Under the pieces are notes generated by a model. The model was not told the origin of the DNA and searched no databases. It saw only the letters and a program-made list of their open reading frames with translations. 64,000 bases of DNA from an uncultured Roseovarius sp. (GTDB lineage: Bacteria > Pseudomonadota > Alphaproteobacteria > Rhodobacterales > Rhodobacteraceae), in NCBI RefSeq assembly GCF_947259555.1, contig NZ_CAMYMD010000106.1, forward strand, positions 1 to 64,000, read 5' to 3'. Positions 23,461 through 32,444 of the stretch are shown in pieces. The position numbers and the translations under genes are program-made. Position 1 is the stretch's first letter, and each line of letters starts with the position of its first letter.

Positions 23461-26306
23461 GGCGGCGAATCCCGCTCCTTTCCGGGTCGGGTCGCACCGG
23501 GGCGGCGTTGGCGGCCCTGTGCCTGTTTGCCCTGCCGCTGCGGGCGCAGCACGGGTGCGGTCCCAACGATCCGCCTCCCGTTCCGCTGTGCTCGGTCGGC
23601 GGCATGCTGGAGGCGATAAACCCGCCACAGACCGGTGACCTTCTGGGCAACCTGAACCCGCGCGCGTTCGCCGGCGGGGCGAATGCCGAGCTGATGCCCG
23701 GTCAGGCCAGCATGTCAATCTCGGGCGGTGTCAGCGCGGGCGGCGCGGCCTGTGCACGCCATCTGGCGGCGAAACGCATTGGCGGCACCGAGGGCGTCCC
23801 GGGGCTAGATCAGGGAACAGTCGGTTTCATTGAGGAGATGTCGGGCGAAAGCCTCGACATCGACACGGCCAGTGGCGGTACCCGGCGCGCGGTGTTCGAG
23901 ATATTCAGTCCCAACATCTTCTCGTTTCAGGGCGGCAGTCTCGGCAGGCCCCTGGGCTACCGCCATGGTGGTGTGGGCGGCTGGCCGCTTAACAGCGGTG
24001 CGCATCTGGTCATCGCACTGACCAACGCCGGACCCGGCGATCTGCGCGCCGGACAAAGCTATCGGGCCCGTGCGGTCGGCAGTGACGGGGAGGGCGGGCC
24101 GGCAGGTATCTTCAAATCCTGGACTGGCCAGATCCGGCCCCGGCCGTACCTGCCACCCAGGACGGAAAAGCAGCGCCGCGAGCAGGAATTCGAAAAGCGC
24201 ATGTGCCGTGCCGTGCGACAGGGCGCGCTCGAGGCGATGGACTTTGCGTCCGTGCCGTTGGACGCGACGGTCGGGCGGCAGGTCAGGGACATGGACTGCG
24301 ACATCGACGGGGTGGGGCAGGCGGGCACGCGAACGCGGGTTCCGAGCGGCAATCTCTCGGGCACGGTGTATATCGAACGGATCACCGAAACCGAGGTATA
24401 CGGTCGGTTTGACCTGTCCGGGACCGCGCGGGTGGAGCAGGAGCGCCGCAGCTGGAGTTCGAGGGGCCCGGGTCGCGTCGATGTCGACCGCGAGGCGGGC
24501 GAAAAGCCGTTACAGGTCACCGGCCGCTTTGCCGCGCCGAATATGCGCAATATGGGCTATGCGATGTCGCTTCTGGAAATCGCGCAGGCACCCTCGAGCG
24601 GCACTGCGCCGGTCGGCGAGCTGCAGCTCGTGTCGCACCGCCCGATCCGGGGCGAGACGAACCTTCCCTGGGACGATCCCGGCATCAGCCTGACCTTTGA
24701 CCGTCCGCTCGATCCGGCCTCTGTCACCCCCGGCACCGTGCAGCTGGAAACCGGTCTTGCCAATGGCCAGGGCGGCGCTGACATGGCCCAAATCCACGTG
24801 CGTCCGCGCCTTGCGGGCGCCGATACCGTGGTCGTCACCCCTCAAGAGCCGCTCCGAGACGGGGTGCGGTACCGACTGACGGTGCGCGCGGGACCGCAAG
24901 GCATCCGCGGCGCGGAAGGCGAACGGATCGCCGTCGATCAGGTCTGGTCTTTCGACACCATGGTCGATCTCGATGATACCGAACGCATGAAAGAGGGGCT
25001 TGCAGAGCATCTCGTGCAGTCGGAAGGCATCGAGAGCGACACAATCCAGGTCGTGACCAATACGCCGCTGGTGGGCGGCAAACCCACGGTCATCCGGGCC
25101 TATCCGAAATGGCGGGTCGATCCACAGGTTGCAACGGGCTGGCAGGTCGTGTCCTTTCCCGCGCATGTGCGAGTCCGCCCTGGCTCCTCCATCGGTGCTC
25201 CGCTGCTGGTCGACGAGAAACGTGATGTTACGCTACGGCGCCCGGACGTTTTTTCTCCGCAAGAGCGGCGCATGGCGGAGAACAGCATCAATTTCTTCGG
25301 CTGGACACCCGACTTCGAAGAGGTGAGCTTGGTGCGCACTGAGGTCGAACCGGTCAGGGATTGCGACGGCGCGACGCGCATCTTCTCGGGCTACGAGACC
25401 ATCCGCTGGGACCCGCTCGAACGCGATCTGAACATTGGTTACGTTTTTGCCCGTGTCGGCCCGTGGTATGATTATGTGCCGCAGGACGCACTCAATGAGG
25501 CGGTACTTACCGCCGAACGCTCCGAAGAGTACATCGAACAGCTGTTCCCGGTGCAGTCGGTGGAGTTCTCCGAAGCGCCGGCGCCGCCGGCTGACCCCGA
25601 CCTCAATGAAAAGCTCGTTTCAGCAATAGAGAAAATCTACCAGTTCGAGATGCTGGCCGAAACCTTCTCGAACGACACCATGGAGACGCTTCGGGCATTC
25701 AACGACTTTCTGGCGAGGCCGCCTGCCGTGACAGAGAAGATCCGGAAACGTCATGCCGTGCGCTCGGAGCTCATCAATGCCGTGCAGACCCATCTGATCG
25801 CGAACAATAGTTACGACCGCTTCGACTTGGTGGTGATCTTAATGCCATTTGAATGGATCAAGCTCGTGGGTGTTGCGAATATCCCGATTGTTGATGAGGC
25901 CGACAATCCCACGAAGGCTGCCGCGCAGCCCTTCATTGGCATGAGCCTGACACAGGCGCTGACAGGCGTTGAACGAATCGCGAATAATGGTGCTATTGCG
26001 CATGAGGTGGGGCATGCCTTTGGCCTTGACCACATGCCCGTGGTCCCGCCGCAAAGTACGACGACCGCAGTGTCGGACATGCATGAAGGTACGCGCTGGA
26101 AAGGGATCGAAGGGATGCGAATTGCTTCGGATGGTCAGTCCGGGCAAAACAAGTCCTACGAAGACGGGAACGCTGAAACCGAACAGGAACTGCTGCCGTT
26201 GATGTTTCCAAGGGCGCAGCCAAAGGAAAATCAATTCATTTCGAAGGACCACTATCTTCTTTTGTTGAAAAATCTGAAGAAAGACTTCGTTGCACTTTCG
26301 CCTTAG
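23457..26306 (+). CDS. Exported metzincin-like metalloprotease with Ig-like segment
   Basis: Protein of 949 residues. It starts at GTG 23457, overlapping the preceding stop (GTGA), and has a signal peptide ending near LRAQ (residue 31). A middle region (about residues 390-500) resembles a bacterial Ig-like Big_5 domain (PGISLTFDRPLDPASV, DGVRYRLTV). Residues 849-859 read HEVGHAFGLDH, the HExxHxxGxxH zinc signature, and LPLMFP with Met916 is a good Met-turn, together defining a metzincin. The last 170 residues are visibly less GC-rich than the rest. As the final and largest gene of the operon it is the likely effector. The substrate is unknown; catalytic competence is inferred from motifs. Confidence 0.8.
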   Translation: MRRRIPLLSGSGRTGAALAALCLFALPLRAQHGCGPNDPPPVPLCSVGGMLEAINPPQTGDLLGNLNPRAFAGGANAELMPGQASMSISGGVSAGGAACARHLAAKRIGGTEGVPGLDQGTVGFIEEMSGESLDIDTASGGTRRAVFEIFSPNIFSFQGGSLGRPLGYRHGGVGGWPLNSGAHLVIALTNAGPGDLRAGQSYRARAVGSDGEGGPAGIFKSWTGQIRPRPYLPPRTEKQRREQEFEKRMCRAVRQGALEAMDFASVPLDATVGRQVRDMDCDIDGVGQAGTRTRVPSGNLSGTVYIERITETEVYGRFDLSGTARVEQERRSWSSRGPGRVDVDREAGEKPLQVTGRFAAPNMRNMGYAMSLLEIAQAPSSGTAPVGELQLVSHRPIRGETNLPWDDPGISLTFDRPLDPASVTPGTVQLETGLANGQGGADMAQIHVRPRLAGADTVVVTPQEPLRDGVRYRLTVRAGPQGIRGAEGERIAVDQVWSFDTMVDLDDTERMKEGLAEHLVQSEGIESDTIQVVTNTPLVGGKPTVIRAYPKWRVDPQVATGWQVVSFPAHVRVRPGSSIGAPLLVDEKRDVTLRRPDVFSPQERRMAENSINFFGWTPDFEEVSLVRTEVEPVRDCDGATRIFSGYETIRWDPLERDLNIGYVFARVGPWYDYVPQDALNEAVLTAERSEEYIEQLFPVQSVEFSEAPAPPADPDLNEKLVSAIEKIYQFEMLAETFSNDTMETLRAFNDFLARPPAVTEKIRKRHAVRSELINAVQTHLIANNSYDRFDLVVILMPFEWIKLVGVANIPIVDEADNPTKAAAQPFIGMSLTQALTGVERIANNGAIAHEVGHAFGLDHMPVVPPQSTTTAVSDMHEGTRWKGIEGMRIASDGQSGQNKSYEDGNAETEQELLPLMFPRAQPKENQFISKDHYLLLLKNLKKDFVALSP

Positions 26307-26565
26307 CGGCGTTGCGTGAGGTCGGGGCGCGGCCTCGGCACATGCCTTTTCCTATTGCATGCAATCCGGCGCGGGCCTCTGCACAGTTATGAAAGCCCCC
26401 CAAGCTGTCCGCGGCCCGCCGGAAGAGCTGGGTGCCGAGCTGCGCCTCGCGCGCCTCGATCTGGCGACGCAGGGTCGCGAGGGTGCCGCCCAATTGCTCG
26501 GCCGCCGCCCGAAGCGAGCCGTTCCGCGCAACAGCCAGAAAAGCGGGAAGGGATTTCCAATCCAT
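26236..26565 (-). pseudogene. Truncated LysR-type regulator
   Basis: The minus-strand frame starts at 26565 and its first 55 residues are a LysR helix-turn-helix (SLPAFLAVARNGSLRAAAEQ, then ATLRRQIEAREAQLGTQLFRR). After about 26395 the resemblance stops and the frame runs into the 3' end of the metzincin gene. The effector-binding domain is missing. The rest of 26307-26803 holds no recognisable gene. Confidence 0.55.
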
Positions 26566-26803
26566 AAAACGGGCGGATGTCACCGATAGATCTCAAACAG
26601 CAGCAAAAGCTGAAACTGCAAAGCGTCTGGGAAACTAGGGTCTATTCAGACGCCGACTTTTTCAACACGATCGGCCCTTCCAAAATGTGAGGTCATTTTG
26701 GCCATCTATAGCATTATCTCGCATTGTTGTGCCTGGAACGTTCGGTCTGGCAACCGAGGGCGAACCTGAGGCAGGCCGGGGCTCTTCTGTCAGGTAGCGC
26801 ATA

Positions 26804-27820
26804 TTAGTTTCTCATGGGGATGCCGTCTTCCCACCGGAATCCGACGCCGCCGCCTTGCCAGACGCCCTCACCAATTGGATTGGGGCCGTCGATATTCACA
26901 TGGAGGGGCAAGTCGAAAGCGGGTGCGAGGTTCTGCACGCCCTTCACCGTGCTGCGATGCATGATCCGCAAGCCCTGTTTTTCCACGGGCATGTGCGCTT
27001 CTGGTGCCGCGCGATGGGCGACAGCCAGATTGTCGATAAAGACGCAATCGTTCTCGCTGTACTCGTAGGCCACCGCGTAGCCATTTGTCAGCCCGGCGTT
27101 CAGGATGTCGTTGTAGTCATGACAGAGCTGCTTCAGGTCGTCCGCGTGAAGAAGGCTGAAGCCATCCCGGTCGGGCAGCTTTTCGATCACCGCGCCGGTC
27201 ATGCCCAGATGCAGCCAGATGCACGTTTGACCGGAAACGGGGTGCGCATGCACCAATGGATGCACGGCACCCGAGGCGGAGTTCACGGATGACAAGCGCG
27301 TCCAGCGCTCGCGGCGATCCTCGGGGAGCGCCTCAAATGCAAGACCCTGGTGCGCGAAATACGTGCCTCCGCCATTCTCGGCGGGTCGAATGATGTGATA
27401 GCCCGAATGAGAAAACGTGGCGGGGAGAAAGCTGCCGTCATTGTGCCATTGTGGCCCGACATCGGGAATGCCATGCCGCTCATCGTTCGAAAGCCGGAAA
27501 ATATGGCGATTTCCGCCGGGCGTTGCCGGGTGAACGCCATGCGTACTTTGCAATTCCTTGCCGCCCCAAAGGCAGCTGGTACGCAAGAAATCCTCGGGCG
27601 TCAGCTGCGTCTCGTTCTTGAAAACGAGAAACCCGCGATGCGCCATTTCACGTTCCAGCACGGCGACAACCTCGGGAGGTGGTGCGTCTCTGGAGGACAG
27701 GTCTATCCCCGAGACTTGCGCCCCAATCGGATCGAGAGCAGTGATTTCGCCGCCAAATCGTTCAATGATGGCAGCATGCGCCGGGTCAATCGGTGGGAGC
27801 TTCGTTGCGTTTGCCTTCAC
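26804..27820 (-). CDS. TauD/TfdA-family Fe(II)/2-oxoglutarate dioxygenase
   Basis: Protein of 338 residues of the TauD superfamily, which hydroxylates small substrates using 2-oxoglutarate and O2. The iron ligands are visible as WHNDGSF (H126, D128) and AVAHRA (H269), and an Arg in GLRIMHRS fits 2-oxoglutarate binding. The start is GTG at 27820 with GGAGG 7 nt upstream. The gene stands alone between a LysR remnant and a gene-free stretch, so the substrate (sulfonate, carnitine-like or other) cannot be inferred from context. Confidence 0.85.
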   Translation of the reverse strand: MKANATKLPPIDPAHAAIIERFGGEITALDPIGAQVSGIDLSSRDAPPPEVVAVLEREMAHRGFLVFKNETQLTPEDFLRTSCLWGGKELQSTHGVHPATPGGNRHIFRLSNDERHGIPDVGPQWHNDGSFLPATFSHSGYHIIRPAENGGGTYFAHQGLAFEALPEDRRERWTRLSSVNSASGAVHPLVHAHPVSGQTCIWLHLGMTGAVIEKLPDRDGFSLLHADDLKQLCHDYNDILNAGLTNGYAVAYEYSENDCVFIDNLAVAHRAAPEAHMPVEKQGLRIMHRSTVKGVQNLAPAFDLPLHVNIDGPNPIGEGVWQGGGVGFRWEDGIPMRN

Positions 27821-28199
27821 CAGTAGCCTCCGTTTTTTTCGCTGAATCCAATACGAGGTTCGTCATTGTGAAAGTGGCCAGGCCACTTCGGGTCACGCGT
27901 TGTGGCGGGCACTCGGCCGAAAAGCGGGCTGACATTACCGATGACCATGCCCAAAGCTCTTTGCCATGAACACCCACTTTACTCGCCACAAATCCTTACA
28001 TGTTGCGTGAGGGGCGGCTTTCAAGCGCCCCGCGACGGCATCCCGCAGTCCGCCCAAAGCTTGGTCGGGCCGGCGCGGGCGTTTACCTACAGTTTCAGTT
28101 CGGGGATGCCTGTTGCCGGGACATCCGCGCTTTTCGCGTCAAACCCGCTGGTCAGCGGCAAAGGCCGCACTGAAGCGAAGTCAAGCAGGATGAGGGCGC
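27821..28199. other. Gene-free stretch upstream of the dioxygenase
   Basis: About 380 nt without a supported gene. It contains a near-perfect palindrome at 27872-27888 (8-bp arms AAGTGGCC/GGCCACTT around one base) about 50 nt upstream of the dioxygenase start, a possible operator. The remainder shows nothing recognisable. Confidence 0.35.
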
Positions 28200-28667
28200 T
28201 CAGGCCCCTGATTTGCCGGGCTTGAACGGGGCCATGCCCGCGCGCGCCAACTCGTCCGCGCGCTCGTTCTCGGGGTGGCCCGCATGGCCCTTGACCCATT
28301 CCCAGGTCACGGTGTGGCGCTTTTGCGCCTCATCCAGACGCTGCCACAGTTCGACATTCTTGACCGGCTTTTTCGCGGCGGTTTTCCAGCCGTTGCGCTT
28401 CCAGCCATGCATCCAGCCGGTGATCCCGTTCTTCACATAGGCGCTGTCGGTGACGATTGTGATCGCCGAGGGTTTCGAGAGCGCCTCGAGCGCGTGGATT
28501 GCCGCCAGAAGCTCCATCCGGTTGTTGGTGGTGTCGGCCTCGCCGCCCGAAAGCTCGCGTTCCTTGACGATGGCGTCGCCTGCCATGGCGCGCATTAGCA
28601 CGCCCCAGCCGCCGGGGCCCGGATTGCCGGAGCAGGCGCCGTCGGTATAGGCAAAGAGATCAGCCAT
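28200..28667 (-). CDS. rnhA: Ribonuclease HI
   Basis: RNase HI, 155 residues, cleaves the RNA strand of RNA-DNA hybrids in the cytoplasm. The N-terminal [18 protein letters not shown] holds the first catalytic Asp (D9), NNRMELLA the Glu, TDSAYV the second Asp, and the basic handle (WKRNGWK) and [15 protein letters not shown] segments are present. Full length for the family. It overlaps the upstream GST gene by 8 nt. Confidence 0.96.
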   Translation of the reverse strand: MADLFAYTDGACSGNPGPGGWGVLMRAMAGDAIVKERELSGGEADTTNNRMELLAAIHALEALSKPSAITIVTDSAYVKNGITGWMHGWKRNGWKTAAKKPVKNVELWQRLDEAQKRHTVTWEWVKGHAGHPENERADELARAGMAPFKPGKSGA

Positions 28668-29277
28668 CCGTCAGCCCAACGTAGCCCGGCAGCGCCACCA
28701 TGCGGGCGCACCATGCGGTGAGGCGCGGAAATCGGCCCATCTCGAACCCGCCGCGCGTACCCGCCGTGTGGGTATAGGCGTAGAGCGCGACATCGGCGAG
28801 CGTGGGCGAGGGGCCGCATAACCAGTCCTGCCCGTCAAGAGCCTCCTCCATCAGCCCAAGCAGCGCGTGGCCCTCGTCGAGCAGCGCCGCCATGCGCTCG
28901 GGCGTGGCCTCATGCGCGAGATGGGGATAGGTCGCGAGCGAGGCACGCACGGCGACGACCGGCTCGTGGCGGTTCTGCTCGAAGAACATCCAGGCGAGCA
29001 TCTGCGCCTGTTCCAGCGCGTCCTCGGGCACCCATCCGGTGCCCGCGCCGAGATACCACAGGATCGCGTTCGATTCCGTCAGGATCGTGCCGTCGCCGAG
29101 GTGCAGCGCGGGCAGCTTGCCCAAGGGCAGGTGGCCCGCCGCCTTGGCCCCGGCCAGGTCGGGGGTGTTGGTCTCGATCGGCACATGGGTATAGGCCCGC
29201 CCTTCGAGCGCCAAGAGCAGCCGCACCTTGTAGCTGTTGCCCGAGGAGGGCATGGAATAAAGCGTCAGATCGGTCAT
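28660..29277 (-). CDS. Glutathione S-transferase family protein
   Basis: Protein of 205 residues with an N-terminal thioredoxin-like domain ([27 protein letters not shown] for glutathione gamma-Glu contact) and an all-helical C-terminal domain (residues 85-205). It likely conjugates or reduces electrophiles with glutathione; the exact class is not clear. Translation is coupled to rnhA. Confidence 0.9.
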   Translation of the reverse strand: MTDLTLYSMPSSGNSYKVRLLLALEGRAYTHVPIETNTPDLAGAKAAGHLPLGKLPALHLGDGTILTESNAILWYLGAGTGWVPEDALEQAQMLAWMFFEQNRHEPVVAVRASLATYPHLAHEATPERMAALLDEGHALLGLMEEALDGQDWLCGPSPTLADVALYAYTHTAGTRGGFEMGRFPRLTAWCARMVALPGYVGLTDG

Positions 29278-29286
29278 GTTTGGCCC

Positions 29287-29742
29287 TCAGAGAAAGACGC
29301 CGACCGCGAGGCAGGCGATCACCACGGCGCTGAGCCCGAGCCGTAGCGGCATCCACCATGCGGGCGCAAGACCCCAGCGGGCGAATTGCAGATCCAGCAG
29401 CAAAAGACCGGCAAAGCCGAAGATCAGGTTCATCCCCGCCGAGACCGGCCCGCCGCCGGTCATGAAGAAGGCCCAGAGCGCCGGGATCACCGAGAGGGCG
29501 TAGCCGGTGGTGGCCATAGTGCCGGTGGCTTGTGCGGCAAAGCCCCAGAGCACACCGGACATGAACGACAGGATGATCGCACCATAAAAGAGCATCACGT
29601 AAGGCCCGGCAAACCGTGGGCCTATGGTCTGCATGGTCCAATCCGCGAGATCGGGGAAAAGCACCGTCAGTGCGCCCCATACAAATGGGACGAGACCGGC
29701 AAGGCCGAGGATCAGCGGGGCACGCGGGATGGTCTGAAACAT
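29287..29742 (-). CDS. DUF3429 membrane protein
   Basis: Integral membrane protein of 151 residues with five hydrophobic helices and the signature FYGAIILSFMSGVLWG followed by a later FGFAGLLLLDL helix, as in DUF3429 proteins of unknown function. The start at 29742 (MFQTIPRAP) is chosen by family length; the frame is open further upstream. Nine nt separate it from the GST gene. Confidence 0.82.
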   Translation of the reverse strand: MFQTIPRAPLILGLAGLVPFVWGALTVLFPDLADWTMQTIGPRFAGPYVMLFYGAIILSFMSGVLWGFAAQATGTMATTGYALSVIPALWAFFMTGGGPVSAGMNLIFGFAGLLLLDLQFARWGLAPAWWMPLRLGLSAVVIACLAVGVFL

Positions 29743-29866
29743 GGGCGGCAACTTGGCGCTGCGTTGCCGGTTTGGCAAGGCCGCGTCGGACGCTTGGGAC
29801 GACTTTGTTTTGCGTGCGCAGGGCAGGGGGCTGGCCAGTTGCGGGGAACATGATAGATAGCGGGCC

Positions 29867-31297
29867 ATGGATCGTCACGCTGCCACCCCGGATTTCATCG
29901 ACGCATTGCGCGCTCGCCTCCCCGCAGCCGTATTTCGCGAGACTGCGCCGGCCTATCTCGAAGAACCGCGCGGCCGTTGGCATGGTCAGGGTGTCGTGCT
30001 TGCGCCCGCATCTGTCGAGGAGGTGGCGGAGATAATCCGAACCTGTGCCGCGGCCCGCGTGCCGGTGGTGCCCTATGGGGGTGGTACTGGTCTGGTGGGG
30101 GGGCAGATCGCGCCCGATGGTCCGGTTCCCGTCATCCTCAGCCTTGAACGGATGCGCGCGGTGCGGGGAATCTGGCCGCAGGAAAACGTGATGGTGGTCG
30201 AGGCGGGTGCCATCCTGCAGGATATTCAGGACGCGGCTCACAATGTGGACCGGCTGTTCCCACTGACCATCGCGTCGAAAGGGTCCGCGCGGTTGGGCGG
30301 CCTGCTTGGCACCAATGCGGGCGGGGTCAATGTGCTGCGCTACGGCAATGCGCGCGATTTGTGTCTGGGGTTGGAGGCAGTGCTACCCGACGGGCGCATC
30401 TGGCACGGATTGAAACGGCTGCGCAAGGATAACACCGGCTATGATCTGCGCAATCTGATGATCGGATCCGAGGGCTCATTGGGCGTCATCACCGCTGCCG
30501 CGCTCAAGCTCTTTCCGTGTCCGGCGGGCGAGGGCACGGCGCTGATGGTGGTCGAGGGGCCGCGCGCCGCGCTCGACCTTCTGGCGATGGCGCGGGAGCA
30601 CATGGGCGAGGGCATCAGCGCGTTCGAGATCATGCACCGGCAGGGCCTCGATTTCCTAGCCGAGACCTTGCCGGATATCCGCCAGCCATTTTCTGAAGCG
30701 CCCGAATGGTTTGTCCTGATCGATGTGGGGCTTGCGCGCGGCATAGACCCGGCGGAGGCTCTTGAGGCGCTCTTTGCATCCGCCTTCGAGGCCGGGCTTG
30801 TGAGCGACGGCATGATCGCGCAATCGCAGGCGCAGCGGCATGATTTCTGGGAGGTCCGCGAGCAGATCCCAGAGGCAAACCGCCGGATCGGTTCGATTAG
30901 CTCGCACGATATTTCTCTGCCGATGTCGGTCATTCCCGAGTTCATCGAAAAAGGCAGGGGTGTGATTGCGGAGATCGGTGATTTCCGGATCAACTGTTTC
31001 GGCCACATGGGTGACGGAAACCTGCATTACAATGTCTTTCCGATGCCGGGCAAATCCCGTGCGGATCATATGGCCGAGCGGGATGCGATCAAACGGGCAG
31101 TGCACGACTTGGTGCACGACATGGACGGGTCTGTCAGTGCCGAGCACGGGATCGGTCGACTCAAGGTCGAGGATCTTGAACGCTATGGCGATCCGGTCGA
31201 GCTTGAGGTCATGCGCAGTCTTAAAACTGCGCTCGATCCTTTGGGTATCATGAACCCCGGGGCGGTGCTGCGGGCATCACCCAACGGGTCTGGTTGA
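29867..31297 (+). CDS. FAD-linked D-2-hydroxyacid dehydrogenase (GlcD/D2HGDH type)
   Basis: Protein of 476 residues. The FAD-binding PCMH domain is seen at about residues 35-215 (VPYGGGTGLVGGQ; LGGLLGTNAGGVNVLRYGN), and the C-terminal FAD-oxidase domain carries NCFGHMGDGNLHYNV (metal-binding His pair) and SAEHGIGRLK. These features fit enzymes oxidising D-2-hydroxyglutarate or D-lactate with electrons passed to a quinone or ETF. Which substrate is used cannot be told. It is divergent from the DUF3429 gene. Confidence 0.88.
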   Translation: MDRHAATPDFIDALRARLPAAVFRETAPAYLEEPRGRWHGQGVVLAPASVEEVAEIIRTCAAARVPVVPYGGGTGLVGGQIAPDGPVPVILSLERMRAVRGIWPQENVMVVEAGAILQDIQDAAHNVDRLFPLTIASKGSARLGGLLGTNAGGVNVLRYGNARDLCLGLEAVLPDGRIWHGLKRLRKDNTGYDLRNLMIGSEGSLGVITAAALKLFPCPAGEGTALMVVEGPRAALDLLAMAREHMGEGISAFEIMHRQGLDFLAETLPDIRQPFSEAPEWFVLIDVGLARGIDPAEALEALFASAFEAGLVSDGMIAQSQAQRHDFWEVREQIPEANRRIGSISSHDISLPMSVIPEFIEKGRGVIAEIGDFRINCFGHMGDGNLHYNVFPMPGKSRADHMAERDAIKRAVHDLVHDMDGSVSAEHGIGRLKVEDLERYGDPVELEVMRSLKTALDPLGIMNPGAVLRASPNGSG

Positions 31298-31299
31298 CG

Positions 31300-31556
31300 T
31301 TGGCCTGGAGCGGACCTATGAGCCAACCGCGCGAACAGCACCGAAGGTGCCGCGCGATCGCCATGCCAGAGGCATGCCTCCGGCATGACGCCGTCCCGCG
31401 GCCTGGCGATTTGATGTGGCGTGCAACGTGTTGAGGTTACAATGACTTGGCGGGCATAAAGCGCCCGCAAAGGCCGTTGCATCGCCAGTCCCCTGCCCTG
31501 CGACCGCGCGGCACCTTCTGGCGGGATGCAACGTCCGCTCCGGGCCAAACCTGCCT
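31300..31556. repeat. Long imperfect inverted repeat between convergent genes
   Basis: Two segments at 31300-31315 (TTGGCCTGGAGCGGAC) and 31342-31361 (around GAAGGTGCCGCGCG) recur in reverse complement at 31530-31547 and 31498-31518, with one mismatch each in about 16 and 19 nt. The arms enclose about 140 nt that include a shorter palindrome GAGGCATGCCTC near 31370. The structure looks like a small palindromic intergenic element rather than a terminator. Confidence 0.55.
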
Positions 31557-32417
31557 TCAGCCGCCCCACGTCGGATGAAATCGCCCCGCAGGCGAGAGCG
31601 TGAAGATGTCCGCGCCCTCGGCGGTCACCCCGACTGAGTGCTCGAACTGCGCCGAGAGCGACTTGTCGCGCGTGACAGCTGTCCAGTCATCGGCGAGCAC
31701 CTTGGTCTCGGGACGGCCCAGATTGACCATCGGCTCTATGGTGAAGAACATGCCTTCTTCGAGCACGGCCCCCGCGCCTTCGCGCCCGTAATGCAGCACG
31801 TTGGGGGGCGCGTGAAACACCCGGCCGAGCCCGTGCCCGCAGAAATCGCGCACCACGGACATGCGGTTGGCCTCCACATAGGCCTGTATCGCATGGCCAA
31901 TGTCACCAAAGGTGTTGCCGGGGCGTACCGCCTCGATCCCTTTCATCAGGGCATCATGCGTCACCTGGACGAGACGCTCGGCCTTGCGGCTCAGTTTTCC
32001 TGCCACATACATCCGGCTGGTGTCGCCAAACCAGCCATCCACGATCACGGTCACGTCCACGTTCAGGATGTCGCCATCCTTGAGCACCTTGTCGCCGGGA
32101 ATGCCGTGGCAGACCACGTGATTGACGCTGATGCAGCTGGCGTGCTGATAGCCCTTGTAGCCGATGGTCGCCGATTTGGCCCCCGCGGCATTTACCTTGT
32201 CCTCGATCAACGTGTCGATGGCGCCGGTGGTCTGGCCGACGAACACATGATCGGCGATCTCGTCTAGGATCGTCGCGGCAAGCCGTCCTGCGGCATACAT
32301 GCCCGCAAAATCCGCAGCCTCATGGATGCGGATGCCCTCGCGTGTCATGCGTCCACGGTGTTTCTGGGTCACATCTGGCCTCGTAGCTTCATCAGTTTTG
32401 TCTTTAGTTAAGCCCAT
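31557..32417 (-). CDS. map: Methionine aminopeptidase, type I
   Basis: Protein of 286 residues that removes the initiator Met from new proteins. The metal-binding core is visible: HVVCHGIP, VDVTVIVDGWFGDTSRMY (two Asp), CGHGLGRVFH (His), EEGMFFTIEPM (Glu) and QFEHSVGVT (final Glu). Residues 1-25 are an extension before the conserved TREGIRIHE; the ATG at 32417 lacks a good ribosome site, so a start nearer MTREG (around 32348) is possible. Confidence 0.94.
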   Translation of the reverse strand: MGLTKDKTDEATRPDVTQKHRGRMTREGIRIHEAADFAGMYAAGRLAATILDEIADHVFVGQTTGAIDTLIEDKVNAAGAKSATIGYKGYQHASCISVNHVVCHGIPGDKVLKDGDILNVDVTVIVDGWFGDTSRMYVAGKLSRKAERLVQVTHDALMKGIEAVRPGNTFGDIGHAIQAYVEANRMSVVRDFCGHGLGRVFHAPPNVLHYGREGAGAVLEEGMFFTIEPMVNLGRPETKVLADDWTAVTRDKSLSAQFEHSVGVTAEGADIFTLSPAGRFHPTWGG

Positions 32418-32444
32418 TTGCTCAAAAGAACCAGAGGGGCATGC

